From: Megalobrama amblycephala | Lineage: Eukaryota; Chordata; Actinopteri; Cypriniformes; Xenocyprididae | Reading direction: 5' to 3' | Length of the DNA stretch: 64,000 bases | Assembly (NCBI RefSeq): GCF_018812025.1 | Contig: NC_063062.1 | Location: 490,001-554,000 of the forward strand | Shown: one piece after another, positions 25,906 to 37,152 of the stretch | How positions within the stretch are numbered: the first letter of the stretch is position 1 | How the letters are laid out: the number at the start of each line of letters is the position of its first letter | The notes under the pieces: generated by a model | Database searches by the model: none | Told to the model about the DNA's origin: nothing | What the model saw: only the letters and a program-made list of their open reading frames with translations | Made by a program: the position numbers and the translations under genes

Positions 25906-28821
25906 CAATTATTACACTGCCAGAGCACTTTCATTGTGAGAAACGGGTTAACATGACAAACAAAGCTTAACGCTGAATATTATTTGTGCACGACACGTTA
26001 AGATAGTCTGGGGTAATGAGCTAAATCCTGTTTAATATCAACTCCCATCCTCCACTAACAAACAGAAACAGAGGACTAACATTTAAAAGATCTGCTAAAA
26101 CCTCATTTCACACGAGAAAGAAAAAGAAACAAAACGTCTGTTCTTTCCAGGAGAAAATTAGGATCATTAGTGAAAAAATGTGATTTGGTGATGTTGACTC
26201 GTAGCTGTACAAACACAATGAGGACGTTAGCATGAATTCAGACAGTGTTTTTGCTTATTTTTAAGCGTCATTGGGCTTATTTTGTCGATGCTGCTGGACT
26301 CACCACTGAGTTCTCAGGTAGCGCAGCATTTTCATTCAAATCAGTTGGAACGGCATAAAAAGGTGGATCGAAGAGACTCGCCCTAAAGGGTAGAAAGAAG
26401 TAAAATATTACATTGTGGAGAGGTCTACTGTATGCCCAGTTTGACAAGTTTCTTGATCTCAGTTCAGTGGTCATTTGACTCTTAAGCTCACCTCAGAGTC
26501 CTTCAAACACAAACGGCTCAAATCACTGGCCTTCAGGAATATGGAGAATTAGTACGAGAGCTCACGCTCTGTTTCAGTCTGTGAGGTTCAAACCTGGAAC
26601 TGTCAGGGTGTGCTGGGATATCTGCTGGATCATTAGCATACGACCGCGGCCGAGGCGCTCACAGCTGCCATGTAGATTTTCCTCTCGCTCGCTGCCATTT
26701 TCTAATTGTCCACTCAGAGCTCTCAGCTCCACTTAGAGCATCTCCTCTGAAACAAGGCCTTCTGGGTAGTGAGATGGAATCAGTGGCCACTGGTCTGCCT
26801 TCACATTGTGATCTGCCACTGTAGATCCAGCATAAGAGCATCGAGCCTTACGGGCGACACAGCACACACACTTACACACAGACACGTAGAGCCCGCCGCC
26901 CCCATTTACACACACACACACACACACTTATATATGTGGTTTACGGGGACTCTCCATAAACATAATGGTTCTTATTCTGTACAAACTATATATTCTATCC
27001 CCCTACACAACCGCTAAACCTAAACCACCCCCCCATTTACACAATTATCAATACTATAATCCCAAAAGCTGCCTAATGTGAAGCCAAAACCAGGGGCCGT
27101 CTCTCAGACACACTCTGTTATTGCACAATTAGATTCCTCTTTGATAATTAATACAGATTAAATCATATAGTCACATGTGAAGATCAAAGGCACCCAGTAA
27201 ACAGATCAAATATCTCAGGCTCGTGTTTCATGCAGTTTCTTGCCTCCAGTTCAGTATATTAAAAAAATATATGTTCTGACACCTCGCTCTGTTCAGATGC
27301 AAGCTGACAGAGACACAGTCCAGAATTTTTACATTTTTAATGTAAAAGACGTGTAAGCTCACATCTCTTGTTTGTTGTGTAATTAGCAGAAAAACTGAGG
27401 CTGATATCAGGTTAGATCTGTCATGCGGTTGCTCAAACGCTGGTCTGCTGACGCGAGGATCGAACGGCTCCCCGTCGCTGCTATAGTGATGAATTTGACT
27501 CACCTTGCATAAAGTGCAAAGCAGCATGGGTTCCTGTCTGAACCTATGATTCCACAATGAGAATGACAGGACAGTTACACAAATGGACATGTTCATCCGT
27601 GAGATGACAGGACTGTGATAATGTCATTGATTGTTGAGAAATATGTCTAAGGCAGAGAATCAAGTTATTGAAACAATCTTGATAAAAAATGAACATGCAT
27701 AATTACTGATTATCAGCAGATTATTTATTGTTTTACCAATGGTAGTTGAATTTACACCTAAAATCCCTAGTGAGAAGCACAACAGGCGAGTAGAAGAAAA
27801 ATAATCCAGCGGCTCTGAGAAAATATAGGGTTTGTTGCAGACGGGCTCAGTCGCTCAATGAGAATCAGCATCAGTTTTTGCAGTTGTCACATCCCCAACA
27901 ATGAGAAAGAAAATTTGCAGACGAACTTAAAAATTCTTTAAAATTCTTAAAAATGCTTAAAAATGGGGAAAATTCAGTTGGTTTTAACATTCCTGTTCTT
28001 GCATTCCTTCTGTACCATTAAGATTCCGAAAATGGTTTGATTAGGAAAAATAGCGTACCAGTTAATATCAGTATTTTAAAACTTTTTCCCCCTATACTTT
28101 ATCCAAGTACTTACTAAACTGAGAGTGACTAAACCTGAAAATGTCAGTAAACTTCATACACAAGCTCCACCGCCTCAATCGTCAATGAAGTGCTGCACGT
28201 TTTGGAGATGGTCTCTACTTGTAAAATAAAGTAAATAAAGAACTGGTTCTTTGAATAGGTACAGCGTTTTCTTTACACAAGATTTTGGCTAAATATTAAA
28301 CGACAGGAAAGACTGAGCGCCCACACAGCTACAATAAACCGTGTAACCTGTTAGTTGATAAAGGCGTAATGTGACGCACTTGCTGCCTGAGATGCGTCCG
28401 TTAATGATGGACACAAATCTGACTCCGACATCTGCTGGTGAAAAACCTTGTAACACCTCGTAAGCTTTTTGGTTAAATTTTAATAATATAATGCAAGTGT
28501 CTGACCTTACATAAAGCCACAATACTATCTTTGACAACATCGTGTTTGATCATTTAAAGAATACAGAGGTTTTTTTTCCATTTCCTCCTGAATATTAGCG
28601 GTTCTACACTCACCTGCAATTTCCAATTTCTGCTGGTTTCAAAACGCACACCACGCTGGATATTACCTGCCTCTCATTTTTACTTAAATGTAACGGTTGG
28701 TACATTTATCCTTGGAAAAACTCCTGAGATCCAGAAGCTAATGTCAGGGTGTTGCCATGGCGACTTACCTATGATGACTTCGCTCATGTTGGATGCAACA
28801 ACGTCACATTTTAAGGCCGTA
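25906..28821. other. intergenic, no gene recognised
   Basis: The interval contains a (CA)n run at about 26908-26928, the second copy of the CATAATGGTTCTTA/TACTGTACAAAC dispersed repeat at 26920-27030, and a repeat-poor block at about 26580-26830. No domain-bearing frame was found. Confidence 0.4.
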
Positions 28822-29100
28822 TGTGACGAGCAGGGCGGGCGAGAGCCGTGAGGGAACGGCCTCGAGTCTCTCACGGAGGAGCTCCGGAGGCATAAAAGGA
28901 GGAGCAAAGACAGTGAAGGACGAGAGAGAACCAGGCCTGGATATTATTTTATGTTTTATTATGTTTGTGTGGCCGGCAGACGTCCGCGAGGGTCTGCGGC
29001 ATTACTTTCGTTTTGTTCTTTGTTTATTTTATTAAAGATTATTGTTTTAACGTTCACCGGTTCCCGGCTCCTTCTTCCCATATTTACGAACTGTGTTACA
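28822..29100 (+). mobile_element. solo LTR of a retroelement, 279 bp
   Basis: It starts TGTGACGAGCAGGGCGGG and ends GTGTTACA, i.e. TG...CA. It contains a TATA-like CATAAAAGG and an ATTAAA polyadenylation-like word before the GC-rich 3' part, the usual LTR order. The flanking pentamers are CCGTA (28817-28821) and CTGTA (29101-29105), a target duplication with one CpG-to-TpG change. No internal region is attached. Confidence 0.65.
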
Positions 29101-29295
29101 CTGTACTATTTGAATTTGTGATTGGTTGACTGACAAATTAAAATATTAAAAAGAATGATAAAATAATGTTATTACCCAGTTAAAGGTAATTTCAAATAAG
29201 CATTTCTGTTCAGAACCATTTAATTTGATTCGTTTTCGTTTCTGTTAAAATTTAGTTCAGTTGTTTTCATTCCTTGAACTGGTTCAGAGCCCTGG

Positions 29296-29732
29296 TGTCA
29301 CAGACACGCCAGGCTCTTCACTCAACCAATCACATCGCACTCCCTCTCCTGAGTATTAACCAGCAACACCTGACACTCATCAGCACTCATCACCACCGCA
29401 GCATAAATGACACTTCAGAGCACTCAGTCACTGTCCGGTCTTGTTAAGACATACTTCCTGTTATGCTTACTGTAAGGACTACTTACCTGTCTCCATTGTC
29501 TTCCAAGATCCCTCGTGTTCTTCAGTGAGTTGTCTCCGTGTGTCATCTGTTCCACACCTGCCCGCATCTACGAATCCTGGAGAGAAGATCAAGACAAGTA
29601 TCACTGCCTTAGTAGCCATCTGCTAAGAACTTTATCTGCATTCACTTACCTGCACTCTGCTATAACTCTCTGGTTGTTCAATAAACATCATATACGTTTT
29701 ACCTGTGTCTCCGTCCCCTTCTGTGTGTAACA
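29296..29732 (+). repeat. 5' LTR, 437 bp
   Basis: Starts TGTCACAGACACGCCAGG and ends TGTGTGTAACA. It contains an AATAAA at about 29680. It differs from the 3' LTR by several substitutions and by short indels, for example near the CAGTCACTGTCCGG segment, so the insertion is not recent. Confidence 0.88.
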
Positions 29733-29764
29733 GAAGACTGGACCAACACCGTCAAACAACCAAG

Positions 29765-30541
29765 ATGAGTCATCCGGACCCGTTTCAAGATCTGGTTGAT
29801 GCACTTCGTCGCACGCTAACCAGCACTCGCACTCCTGCATCTCCTGCACCTCCAGCGACCACTTCCGCATTCACTGCTGCATCTCCTTCACCCGTTGCGA
29901 CCGCCAGTCCCATGGCCAAACCGGCGCCCTTCTCTGGCTCGGTGGAGGACCGCAACAGATTCCTCCTGCAGTGTTTGCTGGTCCTGGAGATGCAACCGCA
30001 CTTGTATCCCGACGATAATTCCAAGGTGGCTTTCATATTATCTCAACTCGATGGAAAAGCGCTTCGCTGAGCGGAACCGCTCTGGACATTGAAAAGTCCC
30101 GTTGTACAGTCCCTGTCAAGCTTCATTTCACACTTCAAGGAGGTGTTCGGGAAACCAGCGTGGGACTCGACGATCGATGAGAGATTATGTCAACTAAGAC
30201 AAGGTGCTATGGCTGTTTCTGATTATGCTCTACAGTTTCGGACTCTCGCTGCTGCAAGTGGTTGGAATGAACAAGCTTTGATCACAACCTATTGTCAGGG
30301 GTTAGATCCATGTGTGCGGTTGCATCTCGCTGCATACGAGGATTCCATTGGGCTTGAGAAATTCATCCAACTATCACATTCGTTACTCGTATATAGCTGT
30401 GTCTCAAAGAGCACCAGGGCCAGCCACTTTTCCCATCTGTCCTCCGTCAGCCAGAATCCGTCAGCCATCCAGAACCAGCCAACGAACCCATGCAAGTCGA
30501 AAATTCACGTCTTGCATCTGTTGAGCGACAGAGGAGGCTGA
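29765..30541 (+). pseudogene. Gag of the LTR element (interrupted)
   Basis: The likely start is MSHPDPFQDLVDALRR at 29765. A Pro/Ala/Ser/Thr-rich stretch is followed by the Gag capsid-like region (PFSGSVEDRNRFLLQC). A TGA at 30068-30070 interrupts the frame where a Trp would be expected; the same frame then stays open to 30541. The C-terminal zinc knuckle is read in another frame from 30490, so a frameshift lies between. In this family Gag forms the particle and packages RNA. Confidence 0.75.
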
Positions 30542-30700
30542 CTCAGAATCTTTGCATCTATTGTGGCTGTGCTGGGCATTACATCTCTGAATGCCTCATT
30601 CATCCAGTTCGACCCATGGTGAGTGTAATCATGCCTACTTTGAATAAGATGAAACCACTCACAATTGTTGTAACCCTTACTGCTGCTGATCTGTCTTCCA
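30490..30700 (+). pseudogene. CCHC zinc knuckle of Gag
   Basis: CIYCGCAGHYISEC fits CX2CX4HX4C, the retroelement nucleocapsid zinc knuckle, about residues 22-35 of this open frame. Its frame is offset from the upstream capsid region. After it the frame diverges again from the protease. Confidence 0.75.
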
Positions 30701-32092
30701 GTCACTGCACTCCTCGATTCTGGGTCAGCTGGAAACTTCATCTCCGGTGCCCTCTGTCGCCAACTCGAACTCAAAGTCAATCCAACGCCGAAAATATACC
30801 GAATCCACTCAGTAACTGGAAAAACCCTCCGTCAAGTTCATCACTGTGTAGGACATCATCTTCAAACTGGTATTCTTCATAAAGAGGAAATCCATCTGCT
30901 GGTTCTGGAGGAGTCAACGGCTGACATGATTTTAGGGCACCCATGGCTGGAGCAGCACGACCCCATCATCTCTTGGCGGACAGGAGAGATCCTGAAGTGG
31001 GGTAACAAATGCTTCAGTGAATGTTTTCCTGAGTTTCCTGTTCCAAGTTCCGAAGAATTCCAAGTCTGTACTCCTGAGTTTCTTGTTTCAAGTCATCCGA
31101 GCTCCAATGATATCCAAGTCAGTGCTACTTCCGTGGAAAGTCCACTAGAGAAACGTTCAACGGACATCCCTGCATGTTATTCCCATTTCAGCAATGTCTT
31201 CTGTCCGAAGAAAGCCTCCAAGCTGCCTCCTCATCGGCCATGGGACTGTGCCATCGACCTCATCCCAGGTGAGCCAGTGCCCAGAGGAAAGATCTATTCA
31301 CTGTCAATCCCTGAGGAGAAGGGCATGGAGGAGTATATCAACGAGGCCACTTGTCTCACCCCATTCCAATGCGTACTCGGTTTACAACCCCCACTGTTTC
31401 CCTGGGATGGGGAACCATCGGACGTCCCTGCAGTAGATTACTGGTTCTGGGAGAGCAAGAGGGTCTGGGACTCGGCTCATCTCCAACTCCAGCGGGCCCT
31501 ACGCAGGCACCGGACGACAGCAGACCTTCGGCGTTCCCAAGCACCCGATTACCAGCCAGGACAGAAGGTCTGGCTGTCGACCCGGGACATCAGGATGCGC
31601 CTGCCCTGTAGGAAGCTGAGTCCTAGGTTCATTGACCCCTTCACCATCACTCGGAGGATCAACCCTGTCACCTATCACCTGCAGCTCCCTCCTGAGTATA
31701 AAATTCACCCAGTTTTCCACGTTTCCCTGCTAAAACCTCACCATCCCTCTGTTCTTCCTTCCACAGAGCCTGGCGAAGCCGAAGAACCCCTCCTTCCGCT
31801 CATTGTGGACGAAGGAACGGCTTACACCGTGAACGACATCTTGGACTCCCGGTGTCATGGTGGACATCTGGAGTACCTGGTCGACTGGGAAGGATACGGC
31901 CCCGAAGAGCGGTCATGGGTCCCCAGAAATGATATTCTAGGTCCCAGTCTCCTTGATGACTTCCATGCCAGACATCCATCCCTCCACGCGGCCAAGGTCT
32001 ACCACGACGACGTGGAGGGGGGGGGTAATGTCACAGACACACCAGGTTCTTCACTCAACCAATCACATCACACTCCCTCTCCTGAGTATTAA
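30700..32092 (+). pseudogene. Pol remnant: protease, RT start, integrase C-terminus, chromodomain
   Basis: The aspartic protease segment with [10 protein letters not shown] begins near 30706. From 30926 a frame of 388 codons stays open: the protease end (MILGHPWL), a linker, the reverse-transcriptase N-terminal entry ([17 protein letters not shown]) and then, at about 31350, an abrupt switch to integrase C-terminal sequence ([36 protein letters not shown]) and a chromodomain ([19 protein letters not shown]). The deletion of about 2.5 kb expected for RT, RNase H and the integrase core kept the frame. In intact relatives these domains copy RNA to DNA, integrate it, and target chromatin marks. 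Confidence 0.82.
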
Positions 32093-32452
32093 CCAGCAAC
32101 ACCTGACACTCATCAGCACTCATCACCACCGCAGCATAAATGACACTTCAGAGCACTCAGTCCGGTCTCATTAAGACATACTTCCTGTTATGATTACCGT
32201 AAAGACTACCAAGTCTTCCAAGATCCCTTGTGTTCTCGGTGTCTTCAGTGAGTTGTCTCCATGTGTCATCTGTTCCACACCTGCCCGCATCTACGAATCC
32301 TGGAGAGAAGATCAAGACAAGTATCACTGCCTTGATAGCCATCTGCTAAGAACTTTATCTGCATTCACTTACCTGCACTCTGCTATAACTCTCTGGTTCA
32401 ATAAACATCATATACGTTTTACCTGTGTCTCCGTCCCCTTCTGTGTGTAACA
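32029..32452 (+). repeat. 3' LTR, 424 bp
   Basis: Starts TGTCACAGACACACCAGG just after a G-rich polypurine tract (GTGGAGGGGGGGGG, about 32012-32025) and ends TGTGTGTAACA. It is paired with the 5' LTR. Confidence 0.88.
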
Positions 32453-32457
32453 CCTGG

Positions 32458-34280
32458 TAGAAAGTTAAATGCATTGCAGGGATGAATAAAATGTTCACTG
32501 TGCTACATTCATATCTGCAATCAAATAACATCCTGCAAGGATTTATCACTTCTCACTTCAGGACACTTTCCCAATGAGCCTCTCTGAAACTTCTCTGGCA
32601 AAGAAAACAAGCTCACCTCACGAGATGGTAAATACATTTCTTTCTGCCAAGAGTTAACGTTAGGAAAACACAGCTTGGACATTGTACGGTGCTTTGCTTT
32701 GCAAACACTCGTGACCATAAATTGGGTTTATGTGTGACCTTTGGGTGACAAGACGGATGGTGTCAGGAACTGGGACTTCCTGTTGGAGCTCGACCCGGAT
32801 ACACTGTGTGTGGTACTTGGTTAGGATGGACACTGAGATTTGTAACCTGCATTCTTCACCACCAAACTCAGAGGGGCAAGGAATGATATTTTTGAAATTC
32901 TTTTTTTAATTTTCTTATCTGAGGGTCTTTATCATTTGGGTTTGAGTGCAAGTTGAACATTAACAGCTTGATCGTACCTGAAAATCTCAACCCATTGTAG
33001 ATCTTCCCACTTTTTAAGTTCAAAGTGCATCTGAAGCAGCTCCAACTGGGATGAAATGATGTAAAGAGACTACGCTACTAACCAACCCAATCCAGCGTCG
33101 ATCAGTCTACGATAAGAATATTTTGGAGAGACGTGGACTTCCAGTTAACCCATGTGCTTATCTACGGCTGACCCGTGTTTGAGACCGGCTCGAGACCATT
33201 ACTTGTGCATTGTCCTATCAGAGGCCAAAGACAAACAAAAATAATATTTCAAACAGAACTCTTTAGCAACGGTGAATGTACAGCAACAGCTGCTGTCAAA
33301 CATTTCAGTTCAACGGATCTGAAACAAGAGAAAAAAAGTTGCCCCAAACTCTACTGTTCATATTTCTACACATTCAAATCACATCCCACAATGCAAAAAA
33401 AAAAAAAAAAAAGCATAAAAACGTCTGGTTTGCCCAAATCTCCCTCTCTAACACTGACAGCAGCCTGTGAGACGAGGATGTGCATGTGGCCGCAGTCATG
33501 TGACTGGACGGCAGGCTGGCTGATCTGCTGTGATGTAGTATATATGACATGCTGGTCAGAGCGCATCCCTAATAAGAGCAATGAAGACACACTGGGGCAA
33601 CAAAAGGCAGCTGTTTGCTCACCAGTCAGGTGGAATGAAGGGATTGAACCGGTGGGTCTGAACTGAAGCCATCCGAGCAGAAGCTCTGAATATCTGCATG
33701 CCTCCAATTACTGCCTGTCCTGCCAGCAGCCTGTAACACACACACACACGCACACACACACACACACACGCACGCACACACACACATTCCTGAGCACTTG
33801 GATTAATCTCTTTCTCTTCCCTTTGATTAAGGCAGTACTGCGCTTTAATGGTGAACCCACAATGTTAGAGTGCTGAAACGATACGCATGTATTTACACAG
33901 ACAGGTTTAGACAGACTTGCCAAACGTCAGCGGTCAGTTCTCTGAACAACATCTTCACATTTAAACTGTTCTGCAGGAGGAAACTCACAGCCAACTTTCA
34001 TCTGGTTGTTTCCCAAACAAATTATTTGGGGTTTTTCAACAGCATTCAACATTTAAGGATAACATTTTAAGCTCATTATTTTCGGTTGTTCATTGGTTGT
34101 AATTGTTCCTGTTCACATTCAAATTGAAGGCCTAGAAAAAAAATATCACAGACAAGAATAAATGCAGTTCAGAGAACAGAACCTGAAGTCTTATAAAAGA
34201 ACAGAGAGAATTATTAATGATGACCAGACCTGCAGTGAATTCACTTAAATAACCTTAAACTCTGGGAAAAAAAAAAAAAA
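32458..34280. other. intergenic, no gene recognised
   Basis: No exon or domain is seen. A poly-A run lies at about 33396-33412 and an imperfect (AC)n run at about 33738-33785. The 163-codon open frame at 33175-33666 has no recognisable domain or splice context. Confidence 0.4.
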
Positions 34281-35200
34281 CTTTTTATTTTTTATACAAT
34301 CACTAGACTAAGGCACATTTCTCAATACTTGGGTCATTTTTTCAAAACTCTTCACACAGTTCTCCTAACCAACTTTCAGCTTCACAGCAGTTAATTTCAC
34401 ATTCAAAATTCACTAAATCACAAATCAACTCATTCTTCCAGAATATTAGCAAAGATTTCACCCAACAAACACACTTTGTCAGTCACAAAACACTGACCTA
34501 AAAAACACTAACAAACAGGAGCATTATACAGTGTTTGTTTTCGTTAAATTTCTTTCTCTTGTAAAATTTATTTATTACTTATATTACTTATTAACTCTAT
34601 TTTCTACTTATAATTCACTGCAGTTTATGTTACATGATCCATGTTTACATTACTGTCCAAAATTATTCTCACGTTTCTCCTTTTGTATAGATAGTGATGA
34701 AACTGAAAGATGAATATCTGTGTAGGTGTTCAGCTGCATCTAATTGTTTTGATAGTATTTCATTTTTTTTCGATTCTGAAAACATTTCAATATCGTGTTA
34801 CTGCAGAAATGTTGCATATTTCGATTTTAATATTTTTTTGTGTTGTGTTAGGTTTTAAACTTACAGTTTTTTATGATTGCTTACACACTAAAATTAAAAA
34901 TAACACACAGTTACTGAAACTCTACACTCAAGAAGCAAAACCTCAGCCCAGATCTGAACAACTATAAGCACATTCTCAGCCTCACACTTTTTGCAAAACA
35001 CTACACACATTGTTTTGCACAACACTAAACACACTTCTCTACATTAGACACAGAAATCTAACATAATGTCACTTCTTTGCCATTTCAAGACACTGCTTTC
35101 CAAAATACCACACCTATAAACCAATTGATCAAACACAGCCGTCAGGTGTGCAGACACTTAGGTGCTCAACTGTAAACTCAACAATCAGGTGCTATAGTAC

Positions 35201-35765
35201 TAGCCTGGGTGCCAGCCCGAACCCCGCCCACAACATTTTTTGGACGGGAAGTTCGGTCTGGACTCGATCCATTGTGGAGTAATTATGCTCGGCTCCCAGA
35301 AGGCCGAGCCAATCAAATTGCCAGGGCGGGCTTTAATCGATGATGGACAGGCTATCTGCGGTTACGTAACCACCCACGTCATCAAAGAGCGCTTGGGTTG
35401 AATTGGTTTTCACCAACGATGACTGCAGCTGGAGAAGTAAGATGTTTAGATTCCGCTATCACGTCTGTAATAAAAGAAATCGACAGCGCATTAATTTTAA
35501 AAGACGAACAAAGAACCGCAATCAAGGCATTTGTTGATGGGAAAGATGTGTTTGCCGTCCTTCCAATGGGATTCGGCAAAAGTTTAAGTACAAGTTCAAC
35601 ATACGTCACTTACTGCGTTGCTCTGATTGGTTGTAGGTCTATCCAATTGAGTGCAGAGTTTTTTTTTTTACTGGTTCGGTTAAGACACGCCCCATAATTC
35701 AAGTGCAATGGAGCAGTATCAGACTCACATTCTGCCTAGAATATGAGTATGACGAAGTCAGGCTA
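35201..35765 (+). mobile_element. 565-bp transposon carrying a RecQ-like helicase fragment
   Basis: The element runs from TAGCCTGGGTGCC to AGTCAGGCTA, short inverted ends sharing TAGCCTG, and is flanked by a perfect 9-bp duplication CTATAGTAC (35192-35200 and 35766-35774). It has GC-rich left sequence, an open frame at 35398-35697 and a T-rich right part. A 9-bp duplication occurs in Mutator- and Merlin-type elements, but the termini do not let me assign a superfamily. It is too short to encode a transposase. Confidence 0.78.
35419..35595 (+). pseudogene. RecQ-like helicase N-terminal fragment inside the transposon
   Basis: The frame starting MTAAGEVRCLD at 35419 contains LKDEQRTAIKAFVDGKDVF then VLPMGFGKS. 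This is the Q-motif-like entry plus Walker A (usual form LPTGFGKS or LPTGGGKS) of RecQ-family DNA helicases; here the Thr is Met. After FGKS the family's downstream motifs (DEXH box and beyond) are absent and the frame runs into element-specific sequence ending at 35697. It cannot be an active helicase. It is either a captured host exon or what remains of an autonomous helicase-bearing element. Confidence 0.65.
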
Positions 35766-35874
35766 CTATAGTACTATAAAAAGGCAAAATGTGAGTTTAT
35801 GAGTCTTCAACAAAATGAAAGGCAATGTTGCAGTAAGAGAGAGAGGGAGAAACATAATTTTGAATAATTTTGAA

Positions 35875-36345
35875 TGTCCTGGGCCAACGCTGTGGTAACA
35901 TCCCAATGTATGTTGCAATCACACAGAATGTGGTCCTCCACCTGCATGCCAACTTAGGCTCTTACAACACGGCCCACATATTCACATTTTAAACAGACTG
36001 CACAAAATCGTCACAGCAGAAGACCAAATGGATGCAGAGCAGGTAAGATACATTGTCATATGGGACAATGTAAATTTCCACCTATCTGCCCTGGTCAAAA
36101 AACTGGTTTCATTAGCATCCACAATTTTCACTCCAATACATCCCACCATACGGTCCCTTCCTTAAACCCATTGAGGAGTTTTTTGTTTGTTTGTTTGTTT
36201 GTTTTTTTGGCATGGAAGGTTTACAATCTCCAGCCCTGTGTCAGGATACGCTTCATTCAAGCCATGGAGAAGGCCTGACCGAACTGATGCAGGATCTGTG
36301 CAAGGATGAAGCGCTATGGCCAGATCCAGCTAGGCCAAGAGATGA
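35875..36345 (+). pseudogene. decayed IS630/Tc1-type DDE transposase
   Basis: Fragments in shifting frames match the C-terminal catalytic part of this transposase family: TQNVVLHLHANLGSYNTAH, then IVIWDNVNFH (second catalytic Asp, about 36053-36082), PIEEFF (catalytic Glu, about 36167-36184), WKVYNLQPCVRI, and LWPDPARPRD near 36317-36345. Stops and frameshifts separate them and a T-rich insertion follows the Glu motif. The copy is inactive. The N-terminal DNA-binding part is not recognisable. Confidence 0.75.
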
Positions 36346-36517
36346 TGCTTTGGTGTTTTGTCTCCACAAATATTTTTGTTTGTGTAATATATTATATTTA
36401 GAATATGTTCTAATTTTCAGTGCAAAATATAACCTTTGGAAAGGCATTGATGTATTGAATGGTTTTACAATATGGTGAGAAATAAATATTTTCATCAATG
36501 TGCAGTACTGATCTTGT

Positions 36518-36520
<3 letters not shown>

Positions 36521-36555
<35 letters not shown>
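36521..36555. repeat. (TA)n microsatellite
   Basis: A perfect TA run inside the nested transposon interval. Confidence 0.85.
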
Positions 36556-36558
<3 letters not shown>

Positions 36559-37152
36559 ATATATTCATGTACTTTACTCTAACAATATCTCTGAAAAAAA
36601 TCAAACTCAGACTATATAATTAGAAAAGTATAAAAGTTACAAGTGTTTAAGATTGAGCACAGCAGTGTGTAAATGAATCAAACAGAATCAGAATGTATGA
36701 ACCATGTGTGTTCCATACGGTGTCAAAGTTGGGTTTTGTTAAATTAATGTAAAGTTTTGAATGAAGTGTTTCATTTTGCAAATGATCTGAAGTGTTGTGC
36801 ACCTTTGGTGTAGGGTTGTGTTAATTGTGTGTAGTGTTTTGACAAACCGGGCCCTCTTTTCAAAATTGTGCTTAAGCAATCGTAAAAAACTGTAAGTTTA
36901 ACAGTTTTGAAAAGAGAATGATGTGCAGATTGGCCTGTATAGTACATAAAGTTTTGGTGGTGTTTGTGTCTGAATGAGAAAAGATTTCATGTCATTTGAA
37001 AGATGTCATCCATTGAATGCATTTTGTGTCAAAGCAGTGATAAATGATCCTCAGTTTGTCCCACATAGACTGATGCTGTGCTCACTGTGTGAAGAGTTTT
37101 GAAAAAGTGACCCAAGTATTGAGAAATGTGTCCTAGCGATTGTAAAAAACTA

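Larger units (their letters stand above)
29291..32457 (+). mobile_element. Ty3/gypsy-like chromodomain LTR retrotransposon, internally deleted
   Basis: The element (29296-32452) has two LTRs flanked by a perfect 5-bp duplication CCTGG (29291-29295 and 32453-32457). Order inside: Gag, CCHC zinc knuckle, DSGS-type protease, the beginning of reverse transcriptase, then a jump to the integrase C-terminal part and a chromodomain, then a purine tract and the 3' LTR. The reverse transcriptase core, RNase H and integrase catalytic core are missing, so the copy is not autonomous. Gag is interrupted by a stop and at least one frameshift. No envelope gene is present. Confidence 0.9.
34864..36892 (+). 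mobile_element. inner IS630/Tc1-like transposon with TA target duplication
   Basis: The left end CAGTTTTTTATGATTGCTTA is mirrored by the right end AAGCAATCGTAAAAAACTG, each flanked by TA (34862-34863 and 36893-36894) as expected for the IS630/Tc1/mariner superfamily. It contains a decayed transposase at 35875-36345 on the plus strand and the 565-bp insertion at 35201-35765. Confidence 0.72.
34286..37152. mobile_element. outer IS630/Tc1-like element (TIR pair) enclosing a nest
   Basis: The left terminus 34286-34360 and right terminus 37083-37152 are inverted copies over about 70 bp. They share TTTCTCAATACTTGGGTCA, CAAAACTCTTCACACAG and a TTTTTTACAATCGCTAG-type end. Between them lies a second element with a related but different end (34864-36892). 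The outer element's own coding capacity is not visible; it is either a relative split by the inner insertion or a composite. Confidence 0.65.

Noticed and set aside
33175..33666. 163-codon plus-strand frame
   Set aside because: It contains a poly-Lys run from a poly-A tract and no domain or exon signals.
36060..36478. Open frames taken as separate small genes
   Set aside because: They are pieces of the decayed IS630/Tc1-type transposase and element sequence.
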